Shown here: positions 53,814 through 62,241 of the stretch, in pieces
How the letters are laid out: each line of letters begins with the position of its first letter
Position numbering within the stretch: the first letter of the stretch is position 1
From: an uncultured Bacteriovoracaceae bacterium
GTDB taxonomy: Bacteria > Bdellovibrionota > Bacteriovoracia > Bacteriovoracales > Bacteriovoracaceae
DNA length: 64,000 nt
Direction of reading: 5' to 3'
NCBI GenBank assembly: GCA_950054155.1
Contig: CATLOT010000017.1
Coordinates: forward strand, 18,945-82,944
Program-made: the position numbers and the translations under genes
Notes under the pieces: model-generated
Told to the model about the DNA's origin: nothing
Database searches by the model: none
What the model saw: the letters and a program-made list of their open reading frames with translations, nothing else

Positions 53814-55442
53814 TTAAGCACTTAAAGTAAAAATCTTTTTTTCTGTTGTGCGAATATGATCAGTATTGGCACGGCCACTGGGATCACTATTTTCCTGCCA
53901 CTTAGGAATCCAAGCCTTTGACTGGACAGCAATACTTTCAAGAGGGTAATGCTTCTCAAAAAGCATTCGGTACATGAGTGCCTCTTTACTAACAGGGGGA
54001 AGGTGCTTGTATTGATTTTTCGCTTCCTCAAATTGACGATCACTAAAAAGAGACTCTGCATGCTCTTTAAGACGATCTACCCAAGAGTAACCGACACCAT
54101 CACTAAATTGCTCTTTCTGGCGCCACAGAATTTCATCTGGAATTAACGCTTCCTTGCTAAAGGCCTGACGTAAAATCCATTTTTCGCACCTCTGCTCAGT
54201 CACCATTTTTAGCTCAGGATCGATACTCATGGAAAGCTCAAGAAACTCCTTATCAAGAAAAGGAACTCGCGCTTCAACACCTGCCCCCATGGTCGAGCGA
54301 TCAGCGCGCAAAAGGTCTGCACTATAGAGAAGTCCGACCCGTCTCACGCACTCCTTATGAAATTCTTTAGCGCCTGGTGCATTTCTAAAGTAGAGATAGC
54401 CGCCAAAAATCTCATCAGCTCCCTCACCACTAAGAACAACCTTAATCCCGAGCTCCCTAATTTTTTTGGCCATAATAAACATGGGAGTTGAAGCGCGCAC
54501 AGTCGTAATATCAAAAGTCTCTAAGTGATAAATCATCTCACTAAGACTCTCCATCCCCTCTTCTTCAGTAAAAATAATTTCATGGTGAATACTTCCAATA
54601 TGCTCACTTACCATTCTCGCATATTTGAGATCATCACTTAGGGGATCAAGACCCACACTAAAGGTATGAAGCTTCTTACCTTTCTTTTTAAGCTCCTGGC
54701 AGGCAATGGCCGCAACCAAGGAACTATCAAGGCCTCCACTTAAGAGGGCACCCACCTCTACATCGGCCATCAGACGCTTCTTAACACTTTTTCTAAGGGC
54801 ACTTTCTAGTTTTGAAAAGACATCTTCTCTAAGCTCTGGACGCTCTTCTTTAAAGCGCGGGCGATAATAACAAACAAAGCCCTCTTCTCTTGTGTAGTAG
54901 TGACCTGCGGGAAAGGTATGAACCTCATCACAAATTCCTTGAAGGGCCTTCATCTCACTAGCGAAGGCGAGGACACCCTCCTGACTCTCTCCAAAATAGA
55001 GAGGCTTGACCCCAAGGGGGTCACGGGCAGCGATAACCTCTCCCTTATGATAAAGGACAGTCGCAAACACACCATCAAGCTTATCAAAAATGGATACGCC
55101 CCATTTAAGATAGCCCTCTCCGATTACCACAGAGTCACAATGAGAGGCCTTGGACGTAAGAGCAAGCTCCTTTCTTAAGTCTTTATGGTTATAAATTTCT
55201 CCGTTATGAACCCATGTGATCTGAGCGCCTCTTCTATCGATGGCCTTCAAGGGTTGGCGCCCATCTTCAAGACCCACAATACTAAGGCGAGCATGAGCAA
55301 AAAGGACGCTTTCATCCACACGATAAACTTCACTCTCATCGGGACCGCGATGATTTAACAGCTGGAGGGAGTTTTTAATTAATTTATCAAATGACTTTTC
55401 TAATGGACCTTCTTTCTTAAAAACACATACTAAACCACACAT
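53814..55442 (-). CDS. asnB: Asparagine synthase (glutamine-hydrolysing)
   Basis: 542 residues. Class II glutaminase with catalytic Cys2 (MCGLVCVF) and blocks LNHRGPDESEV and WVHNGEIYNHKDLRK. The synthetase half (~200-510) has LLSGGLDSSLVAAIACQ (PP-loop, ~225) and VVLSGEGADEIFGGYLYF (~345). Transfers ammonia from glutamine to aspartyl-AMP. 542 residues is close to E. coli AsnB (554). Converges on the regulator gene leaving one base. No SD checked in detail; stop at 53814 is TAA. Confidence 0.94.
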   Translation of the reverse strand: MCGLVCVFKKEGPLEKSFDKLIKNSLQLLNHRGPDESEVYRVDESVLFAHARLSIVGLEDGRQPLKAIDRRGAQITWVHNGEIYNHKDLRKELALTSKASHCDSVVIGEGYLKWGVSIFDKLDGVFATVLYHKGEVIAARDPLGVKPLYFGESQEGVLAFASEMKALQGICDEVHTFPAGHYYTREEGFVCYYRPRFKEERPELREDVFSKLESALRKSVKKRLMADVEVGALLSGGLDSSLVAAIACQELKKKGKKLHTFSVGLDPLSDDLKYARMVSEHIGSIHHEIIFTEEEGMESLSEMIYHLETFDITTVRASTPMFIMAKKIRELGIKVVLSGEGADEIFGGYLYFRNAPGAKEFHKECVRRVGLLYSADLLRADRSTMGAGVEARVPFLDKEFLELSMSIDPELKMVTEQRCEKWILRQAFSKEALIPDEILWRQKEQFSDGVGYSWVDRLKEHAESLFSDRQFEEAKNQYKHLPPVSKEALMYRMLFEKHYPLESIAVQSKAWIPKWQENSDPSGRANTDHIRTTEKKIFTLSA

Positions 55443-55647
55443 ATAACCTCCTACGATTCTGTTAATAAAATATCGGCTTATTTAGGATTTATGTAAAGAA
55501 GGCACATTATTTTTGCTAATACAGCAATACAGAAAGGTATTTTTAAGTAATCTCTAATTCTTAGTAATCAAGAGGCTCCCTATTTATGAACTTAACAATT
55601 GAAGGAGAACACCCTATGCTAAAAAAAATTAAACGAAAGGAAGAATA

Positions 55648-56292
55648 ATGGATCATGAGTTTTGGCATGAGCGTTGGAAGGAGCGAAATATTGGCTTTCA
55701 CCAGAGTGAAATCAACTCTGAGCTAAAGACCCACTTTCCGAAACTTTCTCCCAATTCAAAAGTTCTCGTCCCTCTATGTGGCAAGAGTAAAGATATGCTT
55801 TGGCTTAAGGAGCAGCACTTTAATGTCACGGGAATAGAGCTCAGTCAGGATGCTGTTGAAGAGTTCTTTAAAGACAATAACCTCAACTTTAATAAGCTTG
55901 ATCAAGTTTACACAACAGAGGGGATCACTCTTCATGCAGGAGACCTCTTTAAGCACCAAGAGAGTGATTATGACGCCATTTATGACAGGGCCTCTATGGT
56001 CGCCCTCCCCCCCGAGATGAGAGCTGACTACTCTAAGCACCTTTTGTCTTGTCTCAAAGAGAATGGCCAGATACTTCTTATAGCCTTTGAATATGCGCAA
56101 GAAAAAGTCCCTGGTCCGCCTTTTAGCGTGCCCGAAGATGAAATCAAAAATCATTATAGCAAGAGTTGTGACATCGTTCTTCTCGCTCAAAAGAGCGAAA
56201 AACCAAAGGCACCAAAATTTGTTGAAGCTGGTGTTGAGGTCTTTAAGAGAAAGACTTACCTCATCACTAAGAGGCCTTCTTCTGAGGCGTAA
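55648..56292 (+). CDS. tpm: Thiopurine S-methyltransferase family (Tpm-like)
   Basis: 214 residues, as usual. MDHEFWHERWKERNIGFHQS is the TPMT start signature (W..RW......GFHQ). SKVLVPLCGKSKDMLWLKEQ (~37-56) is the SAM site and YDAIYDRASMVALPPEMR (~107) the second conserved block. Bacterial Tpm methylates selenium, tellurium or thiol compounds. SD AAAGGAAG is in front of the ATG; a 20-codon frame starting 55586 ends on the TAATG overlap. Its end overlaps the small gene at 56267 by 26 bases. Confidence 0.9.
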   Translation: MDHEFWHERWKERNIGFHQSEINSELKTHFPKLSPNSKVLVPLCGKSKDMLWLKEQHFNVTGIELSQDAVEEFFKDNNLNFNKLDQVYTTEGITLHAGDLFKHQESDYDAIYDRASMVALPPEMRADYSKHLLSCLKENGQILLIAFEYAQEKVPGPPFSVPEDEIKNHYSKSCDIVLLAQKSEKPKAPKFVEAGVEVFKRKTYLITKRPSSEA

Positions 56293-56488
56293 TCCACCCT
56301 TCTTTAAGGGCCGTACTCACGAGCCCAGAGAAGCTTTCTTGGCTGAGTCCATCGACGACTGCAGCTGCTTTTAGGCCAGAGACCTTATTTTCAAATTCTT
56401 CGTGGTCAAACTCACCACTATGAACACACTCGCTCATCATTTCTAAGATTCTTTCTTTATAAAACTCAGGGCATCTTTTCGTGTTCAT
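56267..56488 (-). CDS. Small acidic hypothetical protein (73 aa)
   Basis: Starts ATG 56488 with TAGGAG six bases upstream, a good ribosome site. Helical, Glu-rich sequence (FYKERILEMMSECVHSG, FDHEEFENKVSGLKAAAV) with no membrane segment or signal. The pattern resembles short bacterial domain proteins with 'EDHEEFE..V' helices, but no family name is given. It overlaps the convergent tpm end by 26 bases. Confidence 0.6.
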   Translation of the reverse strand: MNTKRCPEFYKERILEMMSECVHSGEFDHEEFENKVSGLKAAAVVDGLSQESFSGLVSTALKEGWITPQKKAS

Positions 56489-56557
56489 ATCGCTCCTAAA
56501 ATGGCGTTTTTTAAGGTGATAGTAGCCCTATCGGCAGGTAAAGAGCGGAAATTTAGC

Positions 56558-56586
56558 CAAAAAAAGGAGGGGCTTACACCCCTCCT
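56558..56586 (-). terminator. Rho-independent terminator after the 57-kb subtilase
   Basis: On the leftward strand AGGAGGGG, a 6-base loop and CCCCTCCT are followed by a T-run (TTTTTTT), 31 bases past the protease stop codon. Stem of 8 bp. Confidence 0.88.
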
Positions 56587-56616
56587 CTCGCTTGAATCTC
56601 GCCTAACCTTTGGGAG

Positions 56617-57999
56617 TTACTTACGTAAAATAAAAGAATTTGGCAGCGGCAATACAAATCCTTTCTCTACTGGAGTTCCAAGCACTGATTTAGTCTCCAT
56701 CGCTGGAATATCAGCAATTTCTGTTCTCGCTAGAGCAATGGCCTGATCTAGACCATGAGTTTGACTAAGGTCAGCAGCACGAACCGCACGACCAGAGTTA
56801 ACCATTCCGTCAGCAACAACCTTTCCTCTAAGGAATTCCTTGTAGTCGACAGTTTTCATAATAATCGCTTTGATCTCTTTTGGAGTCAGCTTCGGATTTG
56901 TCTCCTTAATCTCACTGGCCACACCAGCAATATAGGGAGCAGCTTGAGAGGTACCACTTACTCTTAAGTACTGATTACCTGGAACCGCACTATTGATTCC
57001 AACTCCGGGAGCGGCCACATCAACCATTTTCTTTCCAAAGTTACTAAAAGGGGCAATGGCATTTCTCTCAATTGTGGCAGCAACACTGATCACATTGTCA
57101 GCCTGAATATTTGTAGGAGAAGTTGGGAATTGATCATTATCAAGACCATCATTTCCTGAAGCAAAGACAAAGAGAGTGTTTGGAGCAGCAGCGACCATAT
57201 TTTGTCCCTCTGCTACCAATGTATTAAGAAAGTGCTTCGTGGCCTCATTGATTTGTTCTTCAGTAATATCTTTCATAAAAGTTTTACCAAGAGTTTCAAC
57301 GATCATACGCGCTTGAGGCCAACCCGTTCCAAAAGAACCGTTAGCAACATCTGCCTTATGGTTTCCAACATAAGCTGCGATCTCTTCAAGTTGAAGCATT
57401 TGCTGCTTCGCCAGTTGACCAAGGGCTTGCTTTAAAAGCCACATGCCAATTCCCTCTTGAGACTCACCCGCATTCTTCTTCGCCGCAATCATCGACTTAA
57501 CAGACTCTTGGCCAGGAAGCTTAACTTCAGTAGGAATAAGTTTAACGGCCAGAAGTTTTGACTCAGGAGTAGGCTTAAGAGCAATTCCACCCACGTGTGT
57601 TCCGTGCATGAAGTTGCCATAGATACTAATTTGCTTAATAAATTCTTCGTCTTGGATCATCGTGCGCGCCCAAGCAAGATCCTCTTCACTCACTGTCCCT
57701 AACATAAGATCAGTTTGAACGCCAAAGAAGCGGCGAATATCTTGAGTAAGAGTTCCAAGGTAACTGTAGTCAATGACTTCACTATTGCCTTCAGCAAAGT
57801 TCCAACCATGAACATCGTCTTGGTAACCATTTCCATCTTCATCACGATCATTTCTCGCGATCTCACCTGGGTTAACCCACGCTTGAGGAGCAATGTCCTG
57901 GTGAAGCATATCTGTACCAGAGTCGATAATAGCAACAGTTGCTGCTTGTGCGCTCAATGGTAGGGCCAAGGCCAAAATAACTTTTTTAATATTTTCCAT
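56617..57999 (-). CDS. Secreted subtilisin-like serine protease (S8)
   Basis: 461 residues from ATG 57999 (a GTG two codons upstream is the alternative); SD AAAGGAG nine bases upstream. Signal peptide MENIKKVILALALPLSAQA. The protease starts at once without a propeptide: catalytic Asp26 in VAIIDSGTDMLHQD, His in FMHGTHVGGIALKP, oxyanion Asn context FVFASGNDGLDNDQ and Ser in VSGTSQAAPYIAGVA. A ~90-residue insert between His and Asn is helical and Gln-rich (LLKQALGQLAKQQMLQLEEI). Likely periplasmic or exported. Confidence 0.88.
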   Translation of the reverse strand: MENIKKVILALALPLSAQAATVAIIDSGTDMLHQDIAPQAWVNPGEIARNDRDEDGNGYQDDVHGWNFAEGNSEVIDYSYLGTLTQDIRRFFGVQTDLMLGTVSEEDLAWARTMIQDEEFIKQISIYGNFMHGTHVGGIALKPTPESKLLAVKLIPTEVKLPGQESVKSMIAAKKNAGESQEGIGMWLLKQALGQLAKQQMLQLEEIAAYVGNHKADVANGSFGTGWPQARMIVETLGKTFMKDITEEQINEATKHFLNTLVAEGQNMVAAAPNTLFVFASGNDGLDNDQFPTSPTNIQADNVISVAATIERNAIAPFSNFGKKMVDVAAPGVGINSAVPGNQYLRVSGTSQAAPYIAGVASEIKETNPKLTPKEIKAIIMKTVDYKEFLRGKVVADGMVNSGRAVRAADLSQTHGLDQAIALARTEIADIPAMETKSVLGTPVEKGFVLPLPNSFILRK

Positions 58000-58132
58000 A
58001 ATCACATTCTCCTTTCAGGGGAGCGAGGCTTCCTGTCTCACAAATTTTTGTTATAGTTCTGAGACCTCTTATTATGGGAAATGCTAGGCAGAACGTCTAA
58101 ATTCCTTTTCTAACAATTACTTACGAGGCCTT

Positions 58133-59071
58133 ATGAAGAAAGTGTACGCCACTCGAAAAATAGAAAATATTGAATACTGGCGCGATTATGCCAAAGAGAA
58201 CAACCTCTTTGATCTCTGTTGGAATGAGAGGGAGGAAAACTTAAGCCAAGCCGAGCTCTATAGTGTCGCTAAGGGTAATGACGCTCTCATTACTATGCTT
58301 TGCGACAATATTGATGCGGACTTCCTTAAAGAAAATAACCATCTCCTGGCCATTTCTAACTATGCCGTAGGACACAATAATTTAGATAAAAAAGCTGCAC
58401 AAACCTACTCTATCCCCCTAGGCAATACTCCTGATGTCCTTACCCATGCCACAGCTGAATGTGCCCTCACTCTGCTCTTAATGCTTTCAAGAAGAACTCA
58501 AGAAGCAATCGCCAACGTAAAAGAAGGCCAATGGAAGACATGGGAACCGCTTCAATTTAATGGCTTTGATCTCAGAGAGCGCACTATTGGAATTATCGGT
58601 GATGGAAGAATAGGTCAGGCCTTTGCCAAAATGGCTGAGAATTTGTGGCAGGCCAAGGTTCTTTACTACCCCTATAAAGATCGAGGTGCGAGCGAAGAGC
58701 AATTCTTTGGCGAGTGTGATGTCATCAGCCTCCATTGCCCTTTAAATGAAAAGAGCGAGGGCCTTATCGATTCCCACTTTATTGATCGCATGGAAAAGCC
58801 CTTCTATTTTATCAATACAGCAAGGGGCGCCTGCCACAAGGAAGACGACCTTCTCGATGGCCTTAGGAAAGGAAAAATTCTTGGAATAGGTCTTGATGTA
58901 ACCGATCCCGAGCCTATGCAAGCAAACTCTCCCCTCCTTAAAGAAGAAAGCACAGTAATTCTTCCCCACATAGGCTCAGCAACAAAGAAGACCAGACAAG
59001 AGATGACGAAATTGTGTATGAAAAATATTGAAGCCGCTCTTACAAATAAGAGCATGCCCCATTCAATTTAA
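58133..59071 (+). CDS. D-isomer-specific 2-hydroxyacid dehydrogenase
   Basis: 312 residues. Catalytic-domain N-terminal half to ~98, NAD half with TIGIIGDGRIGQAFAKMAEN (~147, GxGxxG as GDGRIG). Catalytic residues: Arg in INTARGACHKEDDLL (~235), Glu in VTDPEPMQANSPL (~262) and His in ILPHIGSATKKTR (~285). The group includes glyoxylate/hydroxypyruvate reductase; GNTPDVLTHATAE (~97-109) points that way, but lactate or formate-like substrates cannot be excluded. It converges on the second subtilase with a 4-base overlap. Confidence 0.9.
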   Translation: MKKVYATRKIENIEYWRDYAKENNLFDLCWNEREENLSQAELYSVAKGNDALITMLCDNIDADFLKENNHLLAISNYAVGHNNLDKKAAQTYSIPLGNTPDVLTHATAECALTLLLMLSRRTQEAIANVKEGQWKTWEPLQFNGFDLRERTIGIIGDGRIGQAFAKMAENLWQAKVLYYPYKDRGASEEQFFGECDVISLHCPLNEKSEGLIDSHFIDRMEKPFYFINTARGACHKEDDLLDGLRKGKILGIGLDVTDPEPMQANSPLLKEESTVILPHIGSATKKTRQEMTKLCMKNIEAALTNKSMPHSI

Positions 59072-60555
59072 AATTTTCTTTGAGTGGCCTTTTGGACGAG
59101 ACTCAAAGTAAGGCCCAAGACCAAACTCAGAACAAAGGCCCCAAGCCCACCTTTAGGGGGCTTTCCTCCGTCAACAAAGGCCACACTTCCACACATTCCT
59201 CCCCCATCATCACTGGCAATAAGTCTCTGCGCACCTGGGGTGTCGGGAGTGGGATTAATAGGTTCCGTTCCTTGAAAGGAGCCATCAGGAACTGTAATTT
59301 CAGCGAGTCTTATAGCGCTGTAGGCATCAATCATACCAGCACCACAGCCATTGCTTTCATCACAATTTACAAATTTAGCACTCTCTTTAATGATATTTTC
59401 AATTTGCGCAGGAAAGAGATTAGGAGCAACACTTTTAATAAGGGCAACCACACCGGCTACATGAGGTGCGGCCATACTTGTTCCACTCATTCCACGATAA
59501 CTGGCGCGATTGGCCACAGTAGTCCCATCATTAGAAGTGCTGAAGACACTGGCAGAGAAGTCTCCACCGGGGGCCATAATATCAACACTTGATCCATAGT
59601 TTGAAAAGTAACTGCGATTACTGGAGCGGTTAGAGGCTCCGACGTTGATAACATTTCGGCAATTGGCCGGAACATAAGAAGAAAAATCAAGGTTTTGGTC
59701 ATCATTACCAGAGGCCACAACAACCACCGCCCCTTGAGACACAGCAAAGTCAATCGCACTTTGCATGGTCGTTGTGCAGTTACCACGCCCCCCTAAACTA
59801 AGGTTAATGACGTCAGCGGGGTTTTGATTATTCGTCACACCCGCTACACTTCCCCCTGCTGCCCAACGAACACCATCAGCGATATCAGAGAGATAACCCC
59901 CACACTTACCTAACACTCTTACGGGTAATATCTTTGAATTCCAAGAAACTCCTGTAACACCAATCCCATTATCAGAGTGAGCAGCCACTGTGCCGGCCAC
60001 GTGAGTCCCATGCCAACTTGAATCTTTATTCATTCCCTGAAAACAGGAATCACTAAAAGTAATCCAGTCCCCTTCATCTGTGGCATCATTATCTCGACCA
60101 TCACCATCACCGGCCATGGCACTTTCACTCACAAGATCAGCCCCTGGAATTACCTTGCTTTGAAGATCAGGATGATTAGTCATTCCCGTATCGACAATAG
60201 CAACTACAATATCCTGACTTCCTGTTGTTATATCCCAAGCACTAGGAAGCTCGATTCCTGAGGTTTCAAAGTAATGCCATTGTTGATTATAGAAAGTGTC
60301 GCCACTACCAACATCACCGGGCTCTAATGTCGCTTCAAGAATAATATCTTCTTCAATACTGACGACTTCTTCGTTTGAAAAAAGGCTTTTTACCGCTGCC
60401 TCACTAGCACCAGTGATAATACTTCTTTTTTCAGTTGTGAGAGCAAATGAGCCGGCCCGGCCCCTTTCATTCTTTGCTCTGTGATGAACGATGAATCTCT
60501 TTGCCTCAGCAGAGAGAGAAATGAGTAAAAGAAATAATGAAATCCATCTCACCAT
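59068..60555 (-). CDS. Secreted subtilisin-like protease with C-terminal sorting-type tail
   Basis: About 495 residues from ATG 60555, preceded by AAGGAAG; a longer reading from 60597 lacks an SD. Signal peptide MVRWISLFLLLISLSAEA, then an inhibitor I9-type propeptide (~19-80). Catalytic Asp in AIVDTGMTNHPDL, His in SWHGTHVAGTVAAH, Asn in VVASGNDDQ, Ser in SGTSMAAPHVAGVV. Disulfide-rich loops (CFQGMN, GKCGGY, RGNCTT). The tail is GGGMCGSVAFV, then GG, and a hydrophobic helix GLGAFVLSLVLGLTLSLVQ ending KATQRKF. Cys + helix + basic end resembles MYXO-/GlyGly-CTERM sorting signals, so the enzyme may be anchored or processed at the surface. Confidence 0.87.
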   Translation of the reverse strand: MVRWISLFLLLISLSAEAKRFIVHHRAKNERGRAGSFALTTEKRSIITGASEAAVKSLFSNEEVVSIEEDIILEATLEPGDVGSGDTFYNQQWHYFETSGIELPSAWDITTGSQDIVVAIVDTGMTNHPDLQSKVIPGADLVSESAMAGDGDGRDNDATDEGDWITFSDSCFQGMNKDSSWHGTHVAGTVAAHSDNGIGVTGVSWNSKILPVRVLGKCGGYLSDIADGVRWAAGGSVAGVTNNQNPADVINLSLGGRGNCTTTMQSAIDFAVSQGAVVVVASGNDDQNLDFSSYVPANCRNVINVGASNRSSNRSYFSNYGSSVDIMAPGGDFSASVFSTSNDGTTVANRASYRGMSGTSMAAPHVAGVVALIKSVAPNLFPAQIENIIKESAKFVNCDESNGCGAGMIDAYSAIRLAEITVPDGSFQGTEPINPTPDTPGAQRLIASDDGGGMCGSVAFVDGGKPPKGGLGAFVLSLVLGLTLSLVQKATQRKF

Positions 60556-60737
60556 ATTGTTTCTTCCTTGAAACACACCAATTGCGCCTTGAGTCAAAAA
60601 TCCTCTTTGACCATTATAGCTATGATTAAGATAGCAAAGGTAATGCCAAATATAAGAGCTTGAAAATACAGAGAAGTGGCAGAATATGCCGAGGACAAGA
60701 TGACCCTCTTAATTAAAGTGGCCCCGCCCCAAACGCA

Positions 60738-60765
60738 TAAAAGCCTCCATCCCTGGAGGCTTTTA
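60738..60765. terminator. Bidirectional terminator-like hairpin
   Basis: TAAAAGCCTCC and GGAGGCTTTTA form an 11-bp stem around a short loop (ATCCCT). A/T-runs flank it on both sides, so it can act on either strand. Confidence 0.7.
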
Positions 60766-60774
60766 CAACTTGGA

Positions 60775-60810
60775 ATTCCAAAAAAAAAAGGGAGCCTAAG
60801 CTCCCTTTCT
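60775..60810 (-). terminator. Rho-independent terminator after trypsin-like gene
   Basis: On the leftward strand AAGGGAGC pairs with GCTCCCTT across a 4-base loop and is followed by a T-run of ten. It begins about ten bases after the stop codon of the protease at 60818. Confidence 0.85.
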
Positions 60811-60817
60811 TATCGAA

Positions 60818-61678
60818 TTATAAATTCATAATTTCTGAAACATTCGTGATTCTTGTCACGTCTTCACCGCGACACCCGTCCATTGGACAGATATTTGAAG
60901 AAACACAAGATCCGTTTCTCACGTAGTCAGTCTCACCACGAACAAGGATCCCTTCGATTTCACCAGTATTAACATTGAATACCGCTGAACCAGAGTTACC
61001 ACCGTAAGTATCAAGTGAAGCAGAGAAGTAGAGAGAGTTATTGTTATTTCTTACGAAGGCACCATCAGCAATCTTTGTAGGAAGACCTGAAGGGTGACCG
61101 ATAACAACAAGCTCTTGCCCGTTTGTTACTTTACCAGACTTTCTAAAAGGCATTGGACGACGACCAGTTACATCACGATCAAGCTCAACAACCGCGTAGT
61201 CATTACCTGTTCTGTTATCAAGAACTGTTTTAATAAGGTTCTTACAAGAGTAAACGTTTTCTGTAGGTACAGACCACTCATCTTGACCTTGTCTTTCAGT
61301 TTCAAATCCAAAAACAAAGTTATAGCTATTACATGCACTAGCACTACGGATACAGTGACCAGCTGTTACAAGAATATTAGGAGCGACAAGGAAACCTGAA
61401 CAGTTTGCAGAAGCGATTTGGTCACGGAATGGCTCATCCTGACATAGACCACGTGCATCACCTAATTTACGACCAAAAATCTTAGTCTCTTCACCTGAGC
61501 GGCTAAGGTTTCTCTTGCTGATAAGAGCTGCAGTTGACTTCGCCATCTCAAGGAAGAGAGGATTAGTCACTTCATAAACATCACGACGATTGTCGTCACC
61601 GTAAATGACTTTCTGATTTGCTTGAGCTGTAAGACCGCAAGCCATTGCTACTGATAAAATAATTCCTTTTACTTTCAT
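60818..61678 (-). CDS. Secreted trypsin-like serine protease (paralog A)
   Basis: About 286 residues from ATG 61678, preceded by AAGGGAAC; the longer reading from 61720 has no SD. Signal peptide MKVKGIILSVAMACGLTAQA. Catalytic His in LVTAGHCIRS, Asp in RTGNDYAVVELD, Ser in TYGGNSGSAVFN. Its mature start carries VIYGDDNRRDVYEVTNPLFL, and its end CRGEDVTRITNVSE; both recur in the paralog at 62242. Chymotrypsin fold, closer to V8/glutamyl-endopeptidase-like trypsins (GNSGSAV). Likely exported protease. Confidence 0.88.
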   Translation of the reverse strand: MKVKGIILSVAMACGLTAQANQKVIYGDDNRRDVYEVTNPLFLEMAKSTAALISKRNLSRSGEETKIFGRKLGDARGLCQDEPFRDQIASANCSGFLVAPNILVTAGHCIRSASACNSYNFVFGFETERQGQDEWSVPTENVYSCKNLIKTVLDNRTGNDYAVVELDRDVTGRRPMPFRKSGKVTNGQELVVIGHPSGLPTKIADGAFVRNNNNSLYFSASLDTYGGNSGSAVFNVNTGEIEGILVRGETDYVRNGSCVSSNICPMDGCRGEDVTRITNVSEIMNL

Positions 61679-61811
61679 AATTGTTCCCTTTTTGGAAAAT
61701 GTATTGCCGAATTGATGCAATCATTAAACAAAGGCGGAGCAATATAGACAACTAACAAAGCCTGACATTTTTACAGCGGCATCGCGTCAATCGCTTAAAT
61801 AAATGAAATTA

Positions 61812-62222
61812 TTACAGTTCTTCGTCGAAACTGAACTTCCAACGCCTGCCATCGGGGTCTTTAAGATGAAAGAAAACCTTATTGGCAACCTTAGAAAGTT
61901 GAATCTTGTGGCCTCGGGCCTTAGGCTTTAACTCATCTGCACTCTTTCGATAACTCATAAACTGAACTTTGTGCAAGAGATCCTCTAAATCACTAAGGCT
62001 TGGCAGGGTGAACTCGACCATCAAATCACGTTCACTGGCCTTATTAAAGAGCTGGTCAGCATTGGCCTGAGTAACAAAGAATTTTATGGTGTCGCTTGAG
62101 ACCCATATCCCATCACCGCTGGCATCGGGATAGAGGTCCATATCGAGGAGCTCGCTAAAGAATTGGGCGAGCTCCGTGGGGTTTCTCGAATATAAGTTTA
62201 AGTGGCCAACAATAAGTCCCAT
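61812..62222 (-). CDS. Glyoxalase/bleomycin-resistance (VOC) fold protein
   Basis: 136 residues: VGHLNLYSRNPTELAQFFSE (~4-23) opens the beta-alpha-beta VOC fold, WVSSDTIKFFVTQANADQLF and KVFFHLKDPDGRRWKFSF close the two half-domains. The 'D.DG..W.F' end is typical for VOC enzymes. Metal site residues are not all clear: only the first His (GHLN) is obvious. Lies between the two trypsin-like genes on the same strand; no link in function is evident. Confidence 0.72.
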   Translation of the reverse strand: MGLIVGHLNLYSRNPTELAQFFSELLDMDLYPDASGDGIWVSSDTIKFFVTQANADQLFNKASERDLMVEFTLPSLSDLEDLLHKVQFMSYRKSADELKPKARGHKIQLSKVANKVFFHLKDPDGRRWKFSFDEEL

Positions 62223-62241
62223 GGACTTATTATGCCCTTAC

